Below, in pieces: positions 8,166 through 17,907 of a stretch of 64,000 nt of DNA. Position 1 is the stretch's first letter. Each line of letters starts with the position of its first letter. Both the position numbers and the translations under genes were made by a program. Under the pieces are notes generated by a model. The model was not told the origin of the DNA. It searched no databases and worked only from the letters and a program-made list of their open reading frames with translations. This DNA comes from QHXM01 sp032160705 (GTDB lineage Bacteria; Acidobacteriota; Blastocatellia; Pyrinomonadales; Pyrinomonadaceae): the NCBI GenBank assembly GCA_032160705.1, contig JAVHVE010000060.1, forward strand, positions 1 to 64,000, written 5' to 3'.

Positions 8166-9028
8166 TTTCCGATCACCGACATCAGGCGACCCACGCGGCC
8201 ATGCGTGCGTTTTTCGCGGCGGTAGGAAAAGAAAAGGTCTGTGCAGCACATGGTGCAAAGCGGTGCGGTGTAGATTTGCTCAAGGTGAACGCCCGCTGCG
8301 ATGAGTTGTTCGCGGTTCGCTCTTTGAAGATCAACGAGCGCGTGCCCGTCGCGCGTCCGTGTGAAGAGATTGTCTGCATCGGAAAACTTCTCGCGGAAAG
8401 CTTCAATGACATCCGTGCCGACTTCATAGCAGCAGGCGTTTGCCGCAGGGCCGATGGCCGCTGAAACGTCCCCGGCCTGCGTTCCGTACTCCGCAGCCAT
8501 CCGCTCAAGCGTGCGGGCGACAATGGAGGCGAGCGTGCCGCGCCATCCGGCATGAACGGCGGCGCATGCGCCCGTGCTCGCATCTGCCAGCAGCAACGGC
8601 ACACAGTCGGCGGTCTTGACGCCCAGCAGGATGCGCGGCGTCCGGGTCGTGAGCGCATCGCAATAGACGGTTTCGCCGAGCGCCTTTTCGGGCTGGCGTG
8701 TATCTTCTATCTGATTAACAACGCGCACATCCGCGCTATGCTTTTGCCAGCAGGAGGCGAGCGTCCATTCACCATCGAAGAGGTTGAGGAAGCGGCGGCG
8801 ATTCTCGTAAATGTTCTCAGACGTGTCGTCGTCAAAGCCCGCGAGGTTCAAAGCGTCCTGTGGCATGGGACTGACGCCGCCCAGCCGGGTCGAAAAAGCG
8901 TTAGTGAACCCTGAGTGTTCGAGCGGCGCGCAAGAGAGCGCCAGCGTGTTATCTTGAGAGCGCCAGTAAAATCCGGCGCGTGTAATTTCTGCTTCGTCAG
9001 TGATTATTTCCATCGGCATAGACTTCAT
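8159..9028 (-). CDS. pgeF: Peptidoglycan editing factor PgeF (purine nucleoside phosphorylase/laccase fold, DUF152)
   Basis: 289 residues. Motifs of the YfiH/PgeF family are present in order: NAFSTRLGGVS, VKTADCVPLLLAD, AAVHAGWRGT, IGPAANACCYEVG and the C-terminal LCTMCCTDLFFSYRRE. The Cys/His residues are the metal-binding positions. The family removes wrongly incorporated amino acids from peptidoglycan precursors and also has adenosine deaminase/phosphorylase activity in some members. Start choice is open: ATGs at 9028, 9019 or 9013. All of them overlap the divergent acpS start at 9000. Confidence 0.93.
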   Translation of the reverse strand: MKSMPMEIITDEAEITRAGFYWRSQDNTLALSCAPLEHSGFTNAFSTRLGGVSPMPQDALNLAGFDDDTSENIYENRRRFLNLFDGEWTLASCWQKHSADVRVVNQIEDTRQPEKALGETVYCDALTTRTPRILLGVKTADCVPLLLADASTGACAAVHAGWRGTLASIVARTLERMAAEYGTQAGDVSAAIGPAANACCYEVGTDVIEAFREKFSDADNLFTRTRDGHALVDLQRANREQLIAAGVHLEQIYTAPLCTMCCTDLFFSYRREKRTHGRVGRLMSVIGKN

Positions 9029-9377
9029 TGAAGTTCATCGCGTGCGCGAAGTGATGTTGCGCACGCCGCGCTTCGTCGAGCGCGTTTATACTTTGAACGA
9101 GCGCGCTTACTGCGACAGTCGCGGAGCGGTCGCCGCGCAGCATTACGCCGCGCGCTTTGCGGCCAAAGAAGCCGCGCTCAAAGCCCTGCAAACAGGCTGG
9201 ACAGGCGGCATTGCCTGGCAGGACATTGAAGTCGCTTCGCGCGATTCCGGCGCGCCCATCCTGATTTTTCATGGTCGCGTGCGCGAACTCTACGAAGAGT
9301 CCGGCGCGCGCGCCGCGCATCTCTCCATCTCACACACGACCGAGCACGCCATCGCGCAGGTCATCCTCGAAAGATAG
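9000..9377 (+). CDS. acpS: Holo-[acyl-carrier-protein] synthase
   Basis: 125 residues, typical AcpS. It transfers 4'-phosphopantetheine from CoA to a serine of ACP. The Mg-binding Asp is in ISIGIDFIEVHRV and the Glu in FAAKEAALKAL; the C-terminal HLSISHTTEHAIAQV strand is conserved. The start codon is GTG at 9000, inside the 5' end of the divergent pgeF gene, so the two genes share coding DNA at their starts. There is no clear Shine-Dalgarno sequence. A strong terminator follows. Confidence 0.95.
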   Translation: MIISIGIDFIEVHRVREVMLRTPRFVERVYTLNERAYCDSRGAVAAQHYAARFAAKEAALKALQTGWTGGIAWQDIEVASRDSGAPILIFHGRVRELYEESGARAAHLSISHTTEHAIAQVILER

Positions 9378-9399
9378 GCTGATTATCATTGCAAGCAAG

Positions 9400-9437
9400 A
9401 GGGCGAACGATTGAGAGATGAATCGTTCGCCCTTTTT
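9400..9437 (+). terminator. Intrinsic terminator after acpS
   Basis: Perfect 13-bp stem AGGGCGAACGATT (9400-9412) with its complement (9421-9433), an 8-base loop and five Ts at 9433-9437. Confidence 0.92.
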
Positions 9438-9519
9438 ACATTACGCAAACACGTATGCTCTTGCAAGCTTCGCGCGCCGCGTGAATTTGAAAAGAAGCTG
9501 TAAAAGAAAGAGGGACGGA

Positions 9520-9604
9520 CGAAGCGATCCACGAAGCCACACGAAACCGCACGAAATATTCTGACTTCTTCGTGCGGTTTCGTGTGGCTTCGTGGATCGC
9601 TTCG
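9520..9604. repeat. Perfect 36-bp palindrome (CACGAAx words)
   Basis: The left arm 9520-9555 and right arm 9569-9604 are exact reverse complements over 36 bases, with a 13-base loop. The arms contain imperfect 9-10-base units ending in CACGAA. The outer part (GAAGCGATCCACG) resembles that of the element at 29322, which marks a subfamily. It lies between the acpS terminator and the 3' end of the penicillin-binding protein gene. Confidence 0.95.
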
Positions 9605-9628
9605 CTCTTTGATTTTAAGGCTACGCTG

Positions 9629-12217
9629 TTATGGTCTGCTTCTTGAAGTCGAGACCCGCATCTCGTTGACGAGCCGTTGCTCGCCGCGCGTATCTCGCTC
9701 GACTCGTGTTGTCCGCCAAGACGCTGGAGCTTCCAATCGCTCGGCAGAAGCGATGGGGCGCGGCAAAGGTTGCAGATGCCTGCCCGTCGAAGAGGTTCTG
9801 GTTATTCCAGACAAGCGGTCGGATTCCATGTTCGTCGCCGGTTCGTAATCATAACCCTCGTCGGACGAAGCCGTCATCTCGAACGTTTCACTATGCGCGG
9901 TGCATTCCAGATTCGGCGCAAGCGAGAGTGTGAGCGCAACGCGCTCGTGCTGCGGGCATGAAGCGGTGGCGAGCAAACCCGTCTCCGGGTCTATCTCGAC
10001 AAAGGTGATCCCGGCAGGGCGCGCAAACGCTTCGCCCCCCAGATCAGGTCTTAGCTCGACTGCGTTGCGGACGAATTCAGTCCAGGCGGGCAACGCTGCT
10101 TCCGCGCCGGTCAGTCCGAGTTGCTTGTTATCATCAAACCCAATCCAGACCGCGACGACCAGATTCGGCGTGTAGCCGACGAACCACCCATCGTGTGACG
10201 TGCCCGTCTTGCCCGCTATCGCAGTTCTTTTGACCGCGCCGCGCGCCGCGCGAGCCGTGCCGTGGTCTATCACATCGGAGAGCATATCCGTAATCATATA
10301 TGCGTTCGTCGGCCTGATGACCTGTCGCGTGTGCGGAGTCTCGTTGATGATGTCCGTGCCTGATGAATCCGTGACGCGCGCCAGGACATTCGGCTCTACC
10401 CGCACGCCGTTATTGGCGAAGACGGTGTACGCGGCGGCCAGCGCCAGCGGCGTCGCTTCGGTTGTGCCCAGGGCAATCGCCGGATAAGCCTCTGCTTTCG
10501 GCAGACCAAAATTTTCGGCTGTGCGCTCGACGCGCTTGAGCCCGGTGCGCATCGCCACGTCAACCGTCACGACGTTGAGCGAGCGCACCAGCGCGGAGCG
10601 CATCGTCACGTCGCGCATCGAAAAGCCGCCGCCGTAATTCACCGGGCGATATTTTGCGTTTCCGGCGTAGATGAACTCCTGCGGTGCGTCCGCGTACATC
10701 GTCATCGGCGAGAGCCCGCTCTCCAACGCTGCCGAATAGACGATGGGCTTGAAAGTAGAGCCCGGCTGGCGGCGCGCGTCCGTCACGCGGTTTAGCTGTG
10801 ACTCGGCGTAGTTGCGCCCACCGACCATCGCCAGCACCTCTCCGGTCTTCGGATCAATGGCGACGAGCGCAGCCTGCGGTTTCACATCGCGCTTCTTATA
10901 AACTTTGTCGAGACGTTCGAGTTGTCGCCTGACGGCTGTCTCGGCGAGTTGCTGCAAATCCAGATCAATCGTCGTGTAGATGCGAAGACCTCGCTCGTCG
11001 CCTTTCTCTTCTTCGCCGAGGCGGGATTCCACGGTGCGGTTGACGTAATCAATAAAGTACGGTGCGGTTGACTGGTCGCGGTTCACAGGAGCGACCGCGA
11101 TTTGTTCCTGAGCCGCCGCACGAGCTTCGTCAAGCGTGATGAAACGGTCGCGCGCCATCGCGCCGAGCACAGTGTTGCGGCGGGTGGCGGATGCTTCAGG
11201 GTGACGATCAGGAGCGTAGCGGTTGGGGCTTTGAATCATCCCCGCAATCGTCGCGCTCTCACTGAGCGAGAGGTCTTTCAGCTCTTTGCCGAAAAAGATG
11301 CGCGCCGCCTGCTCGACACCGCGCACGCTGATGCTGCCGCGCTGACCCAGGTAAATCTCGTTGCAGTAGAGCGCGAAGATGTCTTCTTTCGAGAGACGGC
11401 GTTCGAGCGCGAACGCTGTCATCGCTTCGGCGTACTTGCGACGCAGGGTGCGCTCCGGCGTCAGGAAAGTATTCTTGACAAGCTGCTGCGTGATGGTCGA
11501 GCCGCCCTGCGACGTTTCATCGTCCGCCGCATTTCTGAGGAGCGCGCGCCCCACGCCCCAGATGTCCACGCCGCTATGCTCGAAGAAGCGACGATCTTCA
11601 ATCGAGAGAATGGCGTGCACCAGCACGGGTGGAATGTCGCGAAAGGCAAGCTGCGGATGCTTGCCGGTCTTCATCGCGGCATCCGTCGTCAGGATTTCCG
11701 GCTCAAGCGTGTAAGACTCCAGCGTCACGCCCATGTCGCCGGACAAATCCGAGATACGATCCTTTTTATCAAACTCGACGCGCACAACCTCCGGCGTCGC
11801 GGTACTCGCGTGTCGCGGGCGAATCTCAATCGCGTTGCCTTCAGTCGTAAAACTTCCGCTCCACACATCGCTCGCGCCCGTTTCGATATAACCGGCGCGG
11901 CGCAGCAATTCTACGAGGCTGTTGCGTGAAACCGTCTGTCCGGCGCGCAGAGTTCGCGGCGCAGCGTAAATCCCCGCGCGGCTCGTCAGGTAACCGCTCT
12001 GCAAACGAGCATCAACTATGCCAGCGTAATAATTGTAAGAACGGATAAAGAGAGAGACGCCGATGATGACGAGCAGAAGGATGGAGGCAAGGACGGAGCG
12101 AATGATGATGCGGCGCTTGTGTGAGGTTTCAAGGCGATTGACCTTGTACCTCACCACCCGGATGCGTTTGACGCGCGGGCGGCGTTTCTCTTCGACGGAT
12201 GTTACTTCGATAGCCAT
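9629..12217 (-). CDS. Bifunctional class A penicillin-binding protein (PBP1B-like)
   Basis: 862 residues from the ATG at 12217; an in-frame start 30 bases upstream is possible. A basic cytoplasmic tail precedes one transmembrane helix (IIIRSVLASILLLVIIGVSL), then a UB2H-like region (about 70-150) as in PBP1B. The glycosyltransferase-51 domain has EDRRFFEHSGVD with the catalytic Glu, GGSTITQQLVKN and the YCNEIYLGQ/RGVEQAARIFFGK segment. The transpeptidase domain has SxxK in PGSTFKPIVY, SxN in RSLNVVT and KTG in AGKTGTSHDGW. It polymerises and cross-links peptidoglycan at the inner membrane. The last 130 residues are polar and not recognised. Confidence 0.95.
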   Translation of the reverse strand: MAIEVTSVEEKRRPRVKRIRVVRYKVNRLETSHKRRIIIRSVLASILLLVIIGVSLFIRSYNYYAGIVDARLQSGYLTSRAGIYAAPRTLRAGQTVSRNSLVELLRRAGYIETGASDVWSGSFTTEGNAIEIRPRHASTATPEVVRVEFDKKDRISDLSGDMGVTLESYTLEPEILTTDAAMKTGKHPQLAFRDIPPVLVHAILSIEDRRFFEHSGVDIWGVGRALLRNAADDETSQGGSTITQQLVKNTFLTPERTLRRKYAEAMTAFALERRLSKEDIFALYCNEIYLGQRGSISVRGVEQAARIFFGKELKDLSLSESATIAGMIQSPNRYAPDRHPEASATRRNTVLGAMARDRFITLDEARAAAQEQIAVAPVNRDQSTAPYFIDYVNRTVESRLGEEEKGDERGLRIYTTIDLDLQQLAETAVRRQLERLDKVYKKRDVKPQAALVAIDPKTGEVLAMVGGRNYAESQLNRVTDARRQPGSTFKPIVYSAALESGLSPMTMYADAPQEFIYAGNAKYRPVNYGGGFSMRDVTMRSALVRSLNVVTVDVAMRTGLKRVERTAENFGLPKAEAYPAIALGTTEATPLALAAAYTVFANNGVRVEPNVLARVTDSSGTDIINETPHTRQVIRPTNAYMITDMLSDVIDHGTARAARGAVKRTAIAGKTGTSHDGWFVGYTPNLVVAVWIGFDDNKQLGLTGAEAALPAWTEFVRNAVELRPDLGGEAFARPAGITFVEIDPETGLLATASCPQHERVALTLSLAPNLECTAHSETFEMTASSDEGYDYEPATNMESDRLSGITRTSSTGRHLQPLPRPIASAERLEAPASWRTTRVERDTRGEQRLVNEMRVSTSRSRP

Positions 12218-12343
12218 GCCTGCTTTCGGCGGATGGGCCGCCCTCACTTCTCTTGAAGTTGCGACTGCCGCCCGCGCGTCAAAACGATTCCGCTGATGTC
12301 TTCTCTATAAACGCCCAATCGCGACAGAATTCTTGCGCGTCCG

Positions 12344-12511
12344 TTACCTGGCATCTGTGGCGATGAGCGTTTGCGGTTGAGCACCCGCGTTGCCTGCCCC
12401 GTTCGTTTCCGCGCTCGCCCATTGCGAGACGGCTGCGGTTGAGAGTGCGAGCGTAATCAAAATCATGATGATGGCGGCCAACTGCGCGAGGCTGTTTGCT
12501 AACTCTTTCAT
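12344..12511 (-). CDS. Small single-helix membrane protein
   Basis: 55 residues starting MKELANSLAQLAAIIMILIT, one hydrophobic helix, then a polar tail. An excellent Shine-Dalgarno run (GGGGGAGGGG) lies 4-13 bases before the ATG at 12511, and this decides the start inside a longer open frame. It lies 126 bases upstream of the penicillin-binding-protein gene on the same strand. Function unknown; it could be an exported small protein cleaved after VSQWASA. Confidence 0.6.
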   Translation of the reverse strand: MKELANSLAQLAAIIMILITLALSTAAVSQWASAETNGAGNAGAQPQTLIATDAR

Positions 12512-12869
12512 CTTTCCCCTCCCCCGAAATCGCTCTTGTTGGCAATTGTTTGAGCAATGTTTATGCCAGTGTGGAATGAGGGAGAAAGGAGAGGCGCAAG
12601 AGAGGCAAATCACGCGAATTGCCAGCGATTTAAGCTATCCGAGCAAGCTCAGGGCGAGCGAGCCGCAGATGGAGGCAATCCCGTAAGTGCCCGCATTCGG
12701 TACGGACTTTCGAGGTTTGACGGTCTGATATGTGTTTTGAAAGGCTACGGGCTTTGCACAAGAAGTCCCTTTTCGCGCCATTGTGTCAGGTTTCGCCTTC
12801 AGGTCTCGCGTACTGTAGGTGGATACCAAAAAAACTCGAAAGCCCGCCCAGACGAAGAGGAGAATTGAT
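12512..12869. other. Intergenic region without recognised gene
   Basis: 358 bases between the small membrane protein and the SBBP protein, which are divergent. Short open frames are present on both strands but lack ribosome sites or recognisable products. I see no clear -35/-10 pair or hairpin. Confidence 0.5.
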
Positions 12870-15800
12870 ATGAGCCGCCCTCGCAGCACGAACGCAATCA
12901 ACGCCGTCCGTAAGCATCAGACCAGGCCGCGAGCCGCGAGCCAACTTTGGCTCGGCGCAATTACTCTGGGTGTCTTCGTTTTCTTTTGTCTCTTCATTAG
13001 CCGCAGCGCGCCTCACGCGCCATCGCCCATCGTAGCAGGGTCGTCGCAAAGCGAGCCGCCCGCGGCCACACAGACGCGCGCGGCTTATGGACAGCTCCCG
13101 CTAAGTTTTGAGGCTAATCACGGCCAGGCGAATAAGTCGGTCAACTTTCTGGCTCGCGGCGCGGGCTACACACTCGCGCTCTCTCCGACGGAAGCCGCCT
13201 TTGCCCTGACTCGCCGGTCTGATGAAAGGTCGCAAAGCGGCGAGCCATCATTGAGCCACAGTGATAATAGCGAGGCGGCGATACGTGCGAGGCGCGATGC
13301 CGGTACTTCCGACGCTCTCGGCTCGGAGCCGCCGACCGTGCTGCGAATGAATCTCGTCGGAGCCAACCGGGGCGCAGGCAGCGAAGGCTTGAACGAATTA
13401 GAAGGCAAGGTCAACTATCTGATCGGCAACGATAGATCGCAGTGGCGCACGAACATTTCGACCTTTGCTCGCGTGCGCTACACGGAAGTCTATCCGGGCA
13501 TAGACTTGGTGTATTACGGCAACCAGAAGCAGTTGGAGTACGACTTCGTGGTCTCGCCCGGAAGGGACGCGCGCGAGATTGCGCTTGAGTTTGCGGGCGC
13601 AGAGAAGGTGGAAGTAGAAGCAGCGACGGGCGATCTGCTGCTGACGGTGCGAGAGGCCACGATCAGACAGCCGAAGCCCACAGTGTATCAGGAAGTGGCG
13701 GGCGCGAGGCGCGAGGTCGAGGGCGGCTACGTACTCGACGAAGGCGGGCGCGTCCGCTTCGCTCTCGGCGATTATGACCCGCGAATGCCGCTCGTCATTG
13801 ATCCGGTGTTGGTCTACTCTACCTACCTCGGCGGCAGCGGCGACGAGCAGGCCCGCGACATCACGGTGGACTCCTCCGGCAACGCCTACATGTGCGGCCA
13901 CACCAACTCGACTAACTTCCCCACGGCCAACGCATTCGACGCCACTTTTAATACCGGCAACATCGCGTCAGACCGCGACGCCTTCGTCACCAAGCTCAAC
14001 GCGGCGGGCACGGCGCTCGTCTACTCCACCTACCTCGGCGGAACCGGCAACAGCATAAACTTGCCCGGCGACGACCTGTGCTACAAGCTCGCGGTGGACT
14101 CTGGCGGTAACGCCTACGTCACCGGGCAGACTCGTTCGACAAACTTCCCCACGGCCAACGCCTTGCAGAGTACGTACGGCGGCGGCCTGTCGGAAGGCTT
14201 CCTGACGAAGCTCAACGCGGCGGGCAACGCCCTCGTCTACTCGACCTACATCGGCGGCGACACCTTCGACGAGGCCCGCGACGTCGCGTTGGACTCCTCC
14301 GGCAACGCTTACGTCGCGGGGCGCACCACCTCCTCGAACTTCGCCACGGTCAACCCCATTCAAGCCACGTTCGCGGGAGGCGGGAGCGACGTATTCGTCA
14401 TGAAGCTCAACGCGGCGGGCTCAGCCATCATCTACTCGACTTACCTCGGCGGCGGCGGCGGCACCGGCAATAATGGTTTCGACGCCGCCTTCAGTATCGC
14501 GTTAGACCCATCCAACAACGTTTACATCACCGGGCAGACCATCTCGATGAACTACCCCACGGCCAACGCCATCCAAAGCACTTTCGGCGGCGGCCTCGAT
14601 GGCGACGCCTTCGTCACAAAGATTAACGCCGCGGGCAACGCCCTCGTCTACTCCACTTACCTCGGCGGCAGCGATAGCGACATCGGGGCGGACATCGCTG
14701 TGGATTCCTCCGGCAACGCCCACGTCACGGGGCAGACTCGTTCGACGAACTTCCCCACGGGCAACGCCCTCAAGGCCACGCTCAGCGGAACCGGGGACGC
14801 CTTCGTGACGAAGCTCAACGCGGCAGGCTCGGCCTTCGCCTACTCCACCTACCTCGGCGGGTCGGGCGACGACGCGGGCAACGACATCGCGTTGGACTCC
14901 TCGGGCAACACATACATTGCCGGGGGCACGGGCTCAACCGACCTTCCGACGCTCAATCCCACACAGGGCACTTTCGGCGGCGGCGCGGGTGACGCCTTCG
15001 TGATGAGGCTCAACCCGGCGGCCACGGCGCTCCTCTTCTCCACCTACCTCGGCGGCACCGATTTTGACAGGGGGAACGCCATCGCATTGGACTCGGCTGC
15101 CAACATTTACGTCGCGGGGCTTACCCGCTCGACCAACTTCCCGACGCTCAACCCGGCACAGGCCGCGAACGGCGGGGGCGACGACGCCTTCGTGACGAAG
15201 ATTACCGACACGCCAACGCCGACGACCGTACAGTTCAATTCCTCGACCACCACCAACGTCCAGGAAGATTGCACCAGCATCCCGTTGACCATTACACGAT
15301 CTGGCCCGACGACCGGCACAACCGTCGTGGACTACGCCACAGTTGACGGCACGGCGAAGCAAAAATCTGATTACACAATCGCTCTCGGACACTTGACCTT
15401 CGCACCCTCAGAGACCTCCAAGACCATCATCCTGCTCATCAGCGAAGACTCTCTCGTTGAAGGCAACGAGACGTTCACTGTCAGCCTGAGCAACCCGACG
15501 GGCGGCAGTTTAGGGACGCCGAGCACCGCCACCATCCAGATTACGGATGACGCGACAGAGCCAGCAACGAATGCCATTGACGACCCTGCGGTCTTCGTCT
15601 GCCAGCAGTATCATGATCTCCTGGTACGTGAGCCAGAACCGGCAGGCATGCAGTTTTACCTGAACATCCTCAGCGGATGTCAAAGCACAGACACCGAGTG
15701 CATCAAGTACACGCGCGGTGCTATCTCGGCCAATTTCTTCCGCTCACCGGAGTTCATGCAAAAAGGCTCATTTGTCATGTACCTCTACATGATTACTCTG

Positions 15801-16379
15801 GGACAAAGACCTGCCACAGCGGCGGGACTTGGCGATTCGACCAAGAATGATCGGCCACACTACACGGAGTTCATGGCGGATCTGCAAGCCATCTCCGACC
15901 CGAATGATGATAAAGCGATAGTCTCAGCCAGGAAGGATGCTTTGACTATCGCGTGGCTGCAACGGCCTGAGATTCAAACCATCTTCGGCGGTTTGACCAA
16001 TGAGCAGTTCGTGAAGAAACTGGAGAGCACGGCTGGTGTGACTTTAGCAAATGAGAGCACACTGATTGCCAACCTCAACACCTCGACTCAGACACGCGCA
16101 CAAGTGTTGCGTGCAGTCGCTGAGAGTCCAGAGGTCAAGGCTAAGTTAAACAAGCAAGCCTTTATGACGATGGAATATTTCGGGTTCTTGCGTCGTGAGC
16201 CGGAAGACTGTCACGATTCGCAGAATTGGGGCGGGTCAGACTCCAATCAATGTGGCTATATTTTCCACAACAACCGTTACAAGCAGTTGGAGGCTCTTAT
16301 CACTCCAGATTTGACGGAGAACTTTATCGTTCGTGGTTTTATAGAGTCGCCCGAGTATCGGCAGAGATTCGGGCCTTGA
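12870..16379 (+). CDS. Large exported SBBP beta-propeller protein with Calx-beta and DUF4214-like domains
   Basis: 1169 residues from the ATG at 12870, which has AGAGGAGA 6-13 bases upstream; the longer frame starting at 12819 lacks this. There is one N-terminal hydrophobic helix (LGAITLGVFVFFCLFIS). The next domain (YGQLPLSFEANHGQ to about residue 300) is the one that usually precedes SBBP repeats. Seven tandem SBBP repeats follow, each with YSTYLGG, DSSGNAY and DAFVTKLN, enough for one seven-bladed propeller (about residues 310-780). Then comes a Calx-beta domain (VQFNSSTT to TIQITDD) and a DUF4214-like C-terminus (VCQQYHDLLVREPEPAG). Such proteins are typical of Acidobacteria; the role is probably extracellular binding, but that is inference. 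Confidence 0.9.
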   Translation: MSRPRSTNAINAVRKHQTRPRAASQLWLGAITLGVFVFFCLFISRSAPHAPSPIVAGSSQSEPPAATQTRAAYGQLPLSFEANHGQANKSVNFLARGAGYTLALSPTEAAFALTRRSDERSQSGEPSLSHSDNSEAAIRARRDAGTSDALGSEPPTVLRMNLVGANRGAGSEGLNELEGKVNYLIGNDRSQWRTNISTFARVRYTEVYPGIDLVYYGNQKQLEYDFVVSPGRDAREIALEFAGAEKVEVEAATGDLLLTVREATIRQPKPTVYQEVAGARREVEGGYVLDEGGRVRFALGDYDPRMPLVIDPVLVYSTYLGGSGDEQARDITVDSSGNAYMCGHTNSTNFPTANAFDATFNTGNIASDRDAFVTKLNAAGTALVYSTYLGGTGNSINLPGDDLCYKLAVDSGGNAYVTGQTRSTNFPTANALQSTYGGGLSEGFLTKLNAAGNALVYSTYIGGDTFDEARDVALDSSGNAYVAGRTTSSNFATVNPIQATFAGGGSDVFVMKLNAAGSAIIYSTYLGGGGGTGNNGFDAAFSIALDPSNNVYITGQTISMNYPTANAIQSTFGGGLDGDAFVTKINAAGNALVYSTYLGGSDSDIGADIAVDSSGNAHVTGQTRSTNFPTGNALKATLSGTGDAFVTKLNAAGSAFAYSTYLGGSGDDAGNDIALDSSGNTYIAGGTGSTDLPTLNPTQGTFGGGAGDAFVMRLNPAATALLFSTYLGGTDFDRGNAIALDSAANIYVAGLTRSTNFPTLNPAQAANGGGDDAFVTKITDTPTPTTVQFNSSTTTNVQEDCTSIPLTITRSGPTTGTTVVDYATVDGTAKQKSDYTIALGHLTFAPSETSKTIILLISEDSLVEGNETFTVSLSNPTGGSLGTPSTATIQITDDATEPATNAIDDPAVFVCQQYHDLLVREPEPAGMQFYLNILSGCQSTDTECIKYTRGAISANFFRSPEFMQKGSFVMYLYMITLGQRPATAAGLGDSTKNDRPHYTEFMADLQAISDPNDDKAIVSARKDALTIAWLQRPEIQTIFGGLTNEQFVKKLESTAGVTLANESTLIANLNTSTQTRAQVLRAVAESPEVKAKLNKQAFMTMEYFGFLRREPEDCHDSQNWGGSDSNQCGYIFHNNRYKQLEALITPDLTENFIVRGFIESPEYRQRFGP

Positions 16380-16613
16380 TGGCTCAGCAATCTTAGCAGT
16401 CTCCATGAAGGCAAATGATGAGTAAAGGGGTGAGAAGTCTGGGTGTTGAAAATGCGCCTGCATTCAGTGCCCACTCACCTCTTTTCCACTTTCCCACAGT
16501 TCTCAGGGTTGAATTGCATAAACTCTGTGCGGGCACAAATTCTGATTATTCAGAGCAGGTAGGAGCTTCACGTCGAGTTGGACTTTGACATTGAGTGAAG
16601 CCCAAAGCATGCG

Positions 16614-16838
16614 CTATCGGGCGGCAGGCTTGGCTTGATTGAAACAGAAAGCGCAGAAAAGAAATGCTGCTCCGGCAGCAAAATCAAGAACGATTGTACT
16701 GTGACTGGCGACGTTCGGGCTGAAGCTGAAAAGACCGGGTGCGAACAGGTCGCGTAATCCAATCCCAATCCATAAAACACCTACCGCAAAGTTAATCAGC
16801 ATAGCCCTGCGAGTCCACATAGACGTTTTCTTATCCAT
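16614..16838 (-). CDS. Small two-helix membrane protein
   Basis: 74 residues, MDKKTSMWTRRAMLINFAVG, with two predicted membrane helices (about 14-34 and 46-66) separated by a short FAPGLFSFSP loop. GGGAG lies 7 bases before the ATG, which supports translation. No family recognised. The nearest genes point in the same direction (patatin, downstream) or converge (SBBP protein). Confidence 0.65.
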   Translation of the reverse strand: MDKKTSMWTRRAMLINFAVGVLWIGIGLRDLFAPGLFSFSPNVASHSTIVLDFAAGAAFLFCAFCFNQAKPAAR

Positions 16839-16942
16839 CGCATCACTCCCGTCAAACTAAACCTGGCGACAGCTTACTCTCTTCTGAGTCAAAGCGCGAT
16901 GAGTGACAAAAAGTAGGACAGGCATTCTCGGCCTGTTTCTAC

Positions 16943-17833
16943 TTATCGCAGGGGCGAGACGCGGCGTTTGTCTTCCTGCGGTGGCTGCTGGCGGCGGCGA
17001 CGTTGATACCATTTCGCAGGCGGCTCAATGGAGGGTTCAATCAGGTGTTTGATGCGCGCGATGGTCGGGCGCGCGGCCTGTTCGCCGAGCGCGATCAGGT
17101 CGTCAACACGTCCCATCTCATCCCAGCGAATGTGGCCGGTCTTTGGACTGATGACGACATCGGCATCATGCAGTTGATGAATCGAGGCCGTCCTCTGCAC
17201 GACCATGATGGATTGGAGCAGGACGCCGATGATGGAATGCGGCGGGCCGATAAATTTCGCTCCCTCACTGTTGACATCAACTGCAATCACGATGTCTGCG
17301 CCGAGGATGCGCGCTGCCGCCGTCGGAATGTTGGCGACGAGGCCGCCGTCAACCAACTGCCGACCGTGTTCGTCTGTCACAGGCACGTACCAGCCGGGCA
17401 GAGCGCAACTGGCACGGATGGCAAAAGCCACGTCGCCTTCGGTCAGAATCACAGCCGAGCCTGACTTGAGATCGGTCGCGACCACCGCGAGCGGGATCCG
17501 CAACTCTTCAAAACGATTGATGGGCAGGCGCGCGCGCGCGAACTCCTCCATCCGCGCGTTCGATTGAATGCCGAGCCGGGAAAGCGTGACACGGCCTACG
17601 TCGCGCCAGCGCAGAGCGCGGCCTGTCTCTGCAATTTCATCAATCGTCATCCCGGCGGCGTATGCTGCGGCGACAAGCGCTCCGGCTGATGTGCCCGCGA
17701 TGTAATCTATGGGAATGTGATTTTCTTCGAGGACGCGCAGCACGCCGATGTGCGCGTTGCCGCGCGCCACACCGCCCGACAGAGCAAGGCCAACGCGCGG
17801 TCTTTGATTCAGATTGGCGTCATCTTTAGACAT
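16943..17833 (-). CDS. Patatin-like phospholipase (RssA/NTE type)
   Basis: 296 residues. The catalytic dyad motifs are both present: GTSAGAL with the nucleophile Ser and LVDGGLVANIP with the Asp. The oxyanion region is ALSGGVARGNAHIGVL. The protein has no signal peptide or extra regulatory domain, so a cytoplasmic or membrane-peripheral acyl hydrolase is likely; the family deacylates phospholipids or lysophospholipids. The C-terminal 30 residues are strongly basic (YQRRRRQQPP), possibly contacting membrane or nucleic acid. Confidence 0.9.
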   Translation of the reverse strand: MSKDDANLNQRPRVGLALSGGVARGNAHIGVLRVLEENHIPIDYIAGTSAGALVAAAYAAGMTIDEIAETGRALRWRDVGRVTLSRLGIQSNARMEEFARARLPINRFEELRIPLAVVATDLKSGSAVILTEGDVAFAIRASCALPGWYVPVTDEHGRQLVDGGLVANIPTAAARILGADIVIAVDVNSEGAKFIGPPHSIIGVLLQSIMVVQRTASIHQLHDADVVISPKTGHIRWDEMGRVDDLIALGEQAARPTIARIKHLIEPSIEPPAKWYQRRRRQQPPQEDKRRVSPLR

Positions 17834-17907
17834 AAGCTGAAGCTTAGATGTCTTCCGGTCGCAGGTGGGATGTCAGTTGAGGCTAATCAACTACGGTAAG
17901 CAAAAAT

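Noticed and set aside
13810..15210. DNA-level tandem repeat in the SBBP gene as a mobile or minisatellite element
   Set aside because: The repetition follows protein repeat units of about 65-75 codons with diverged bases, so it is explained by the seven propeller blades.
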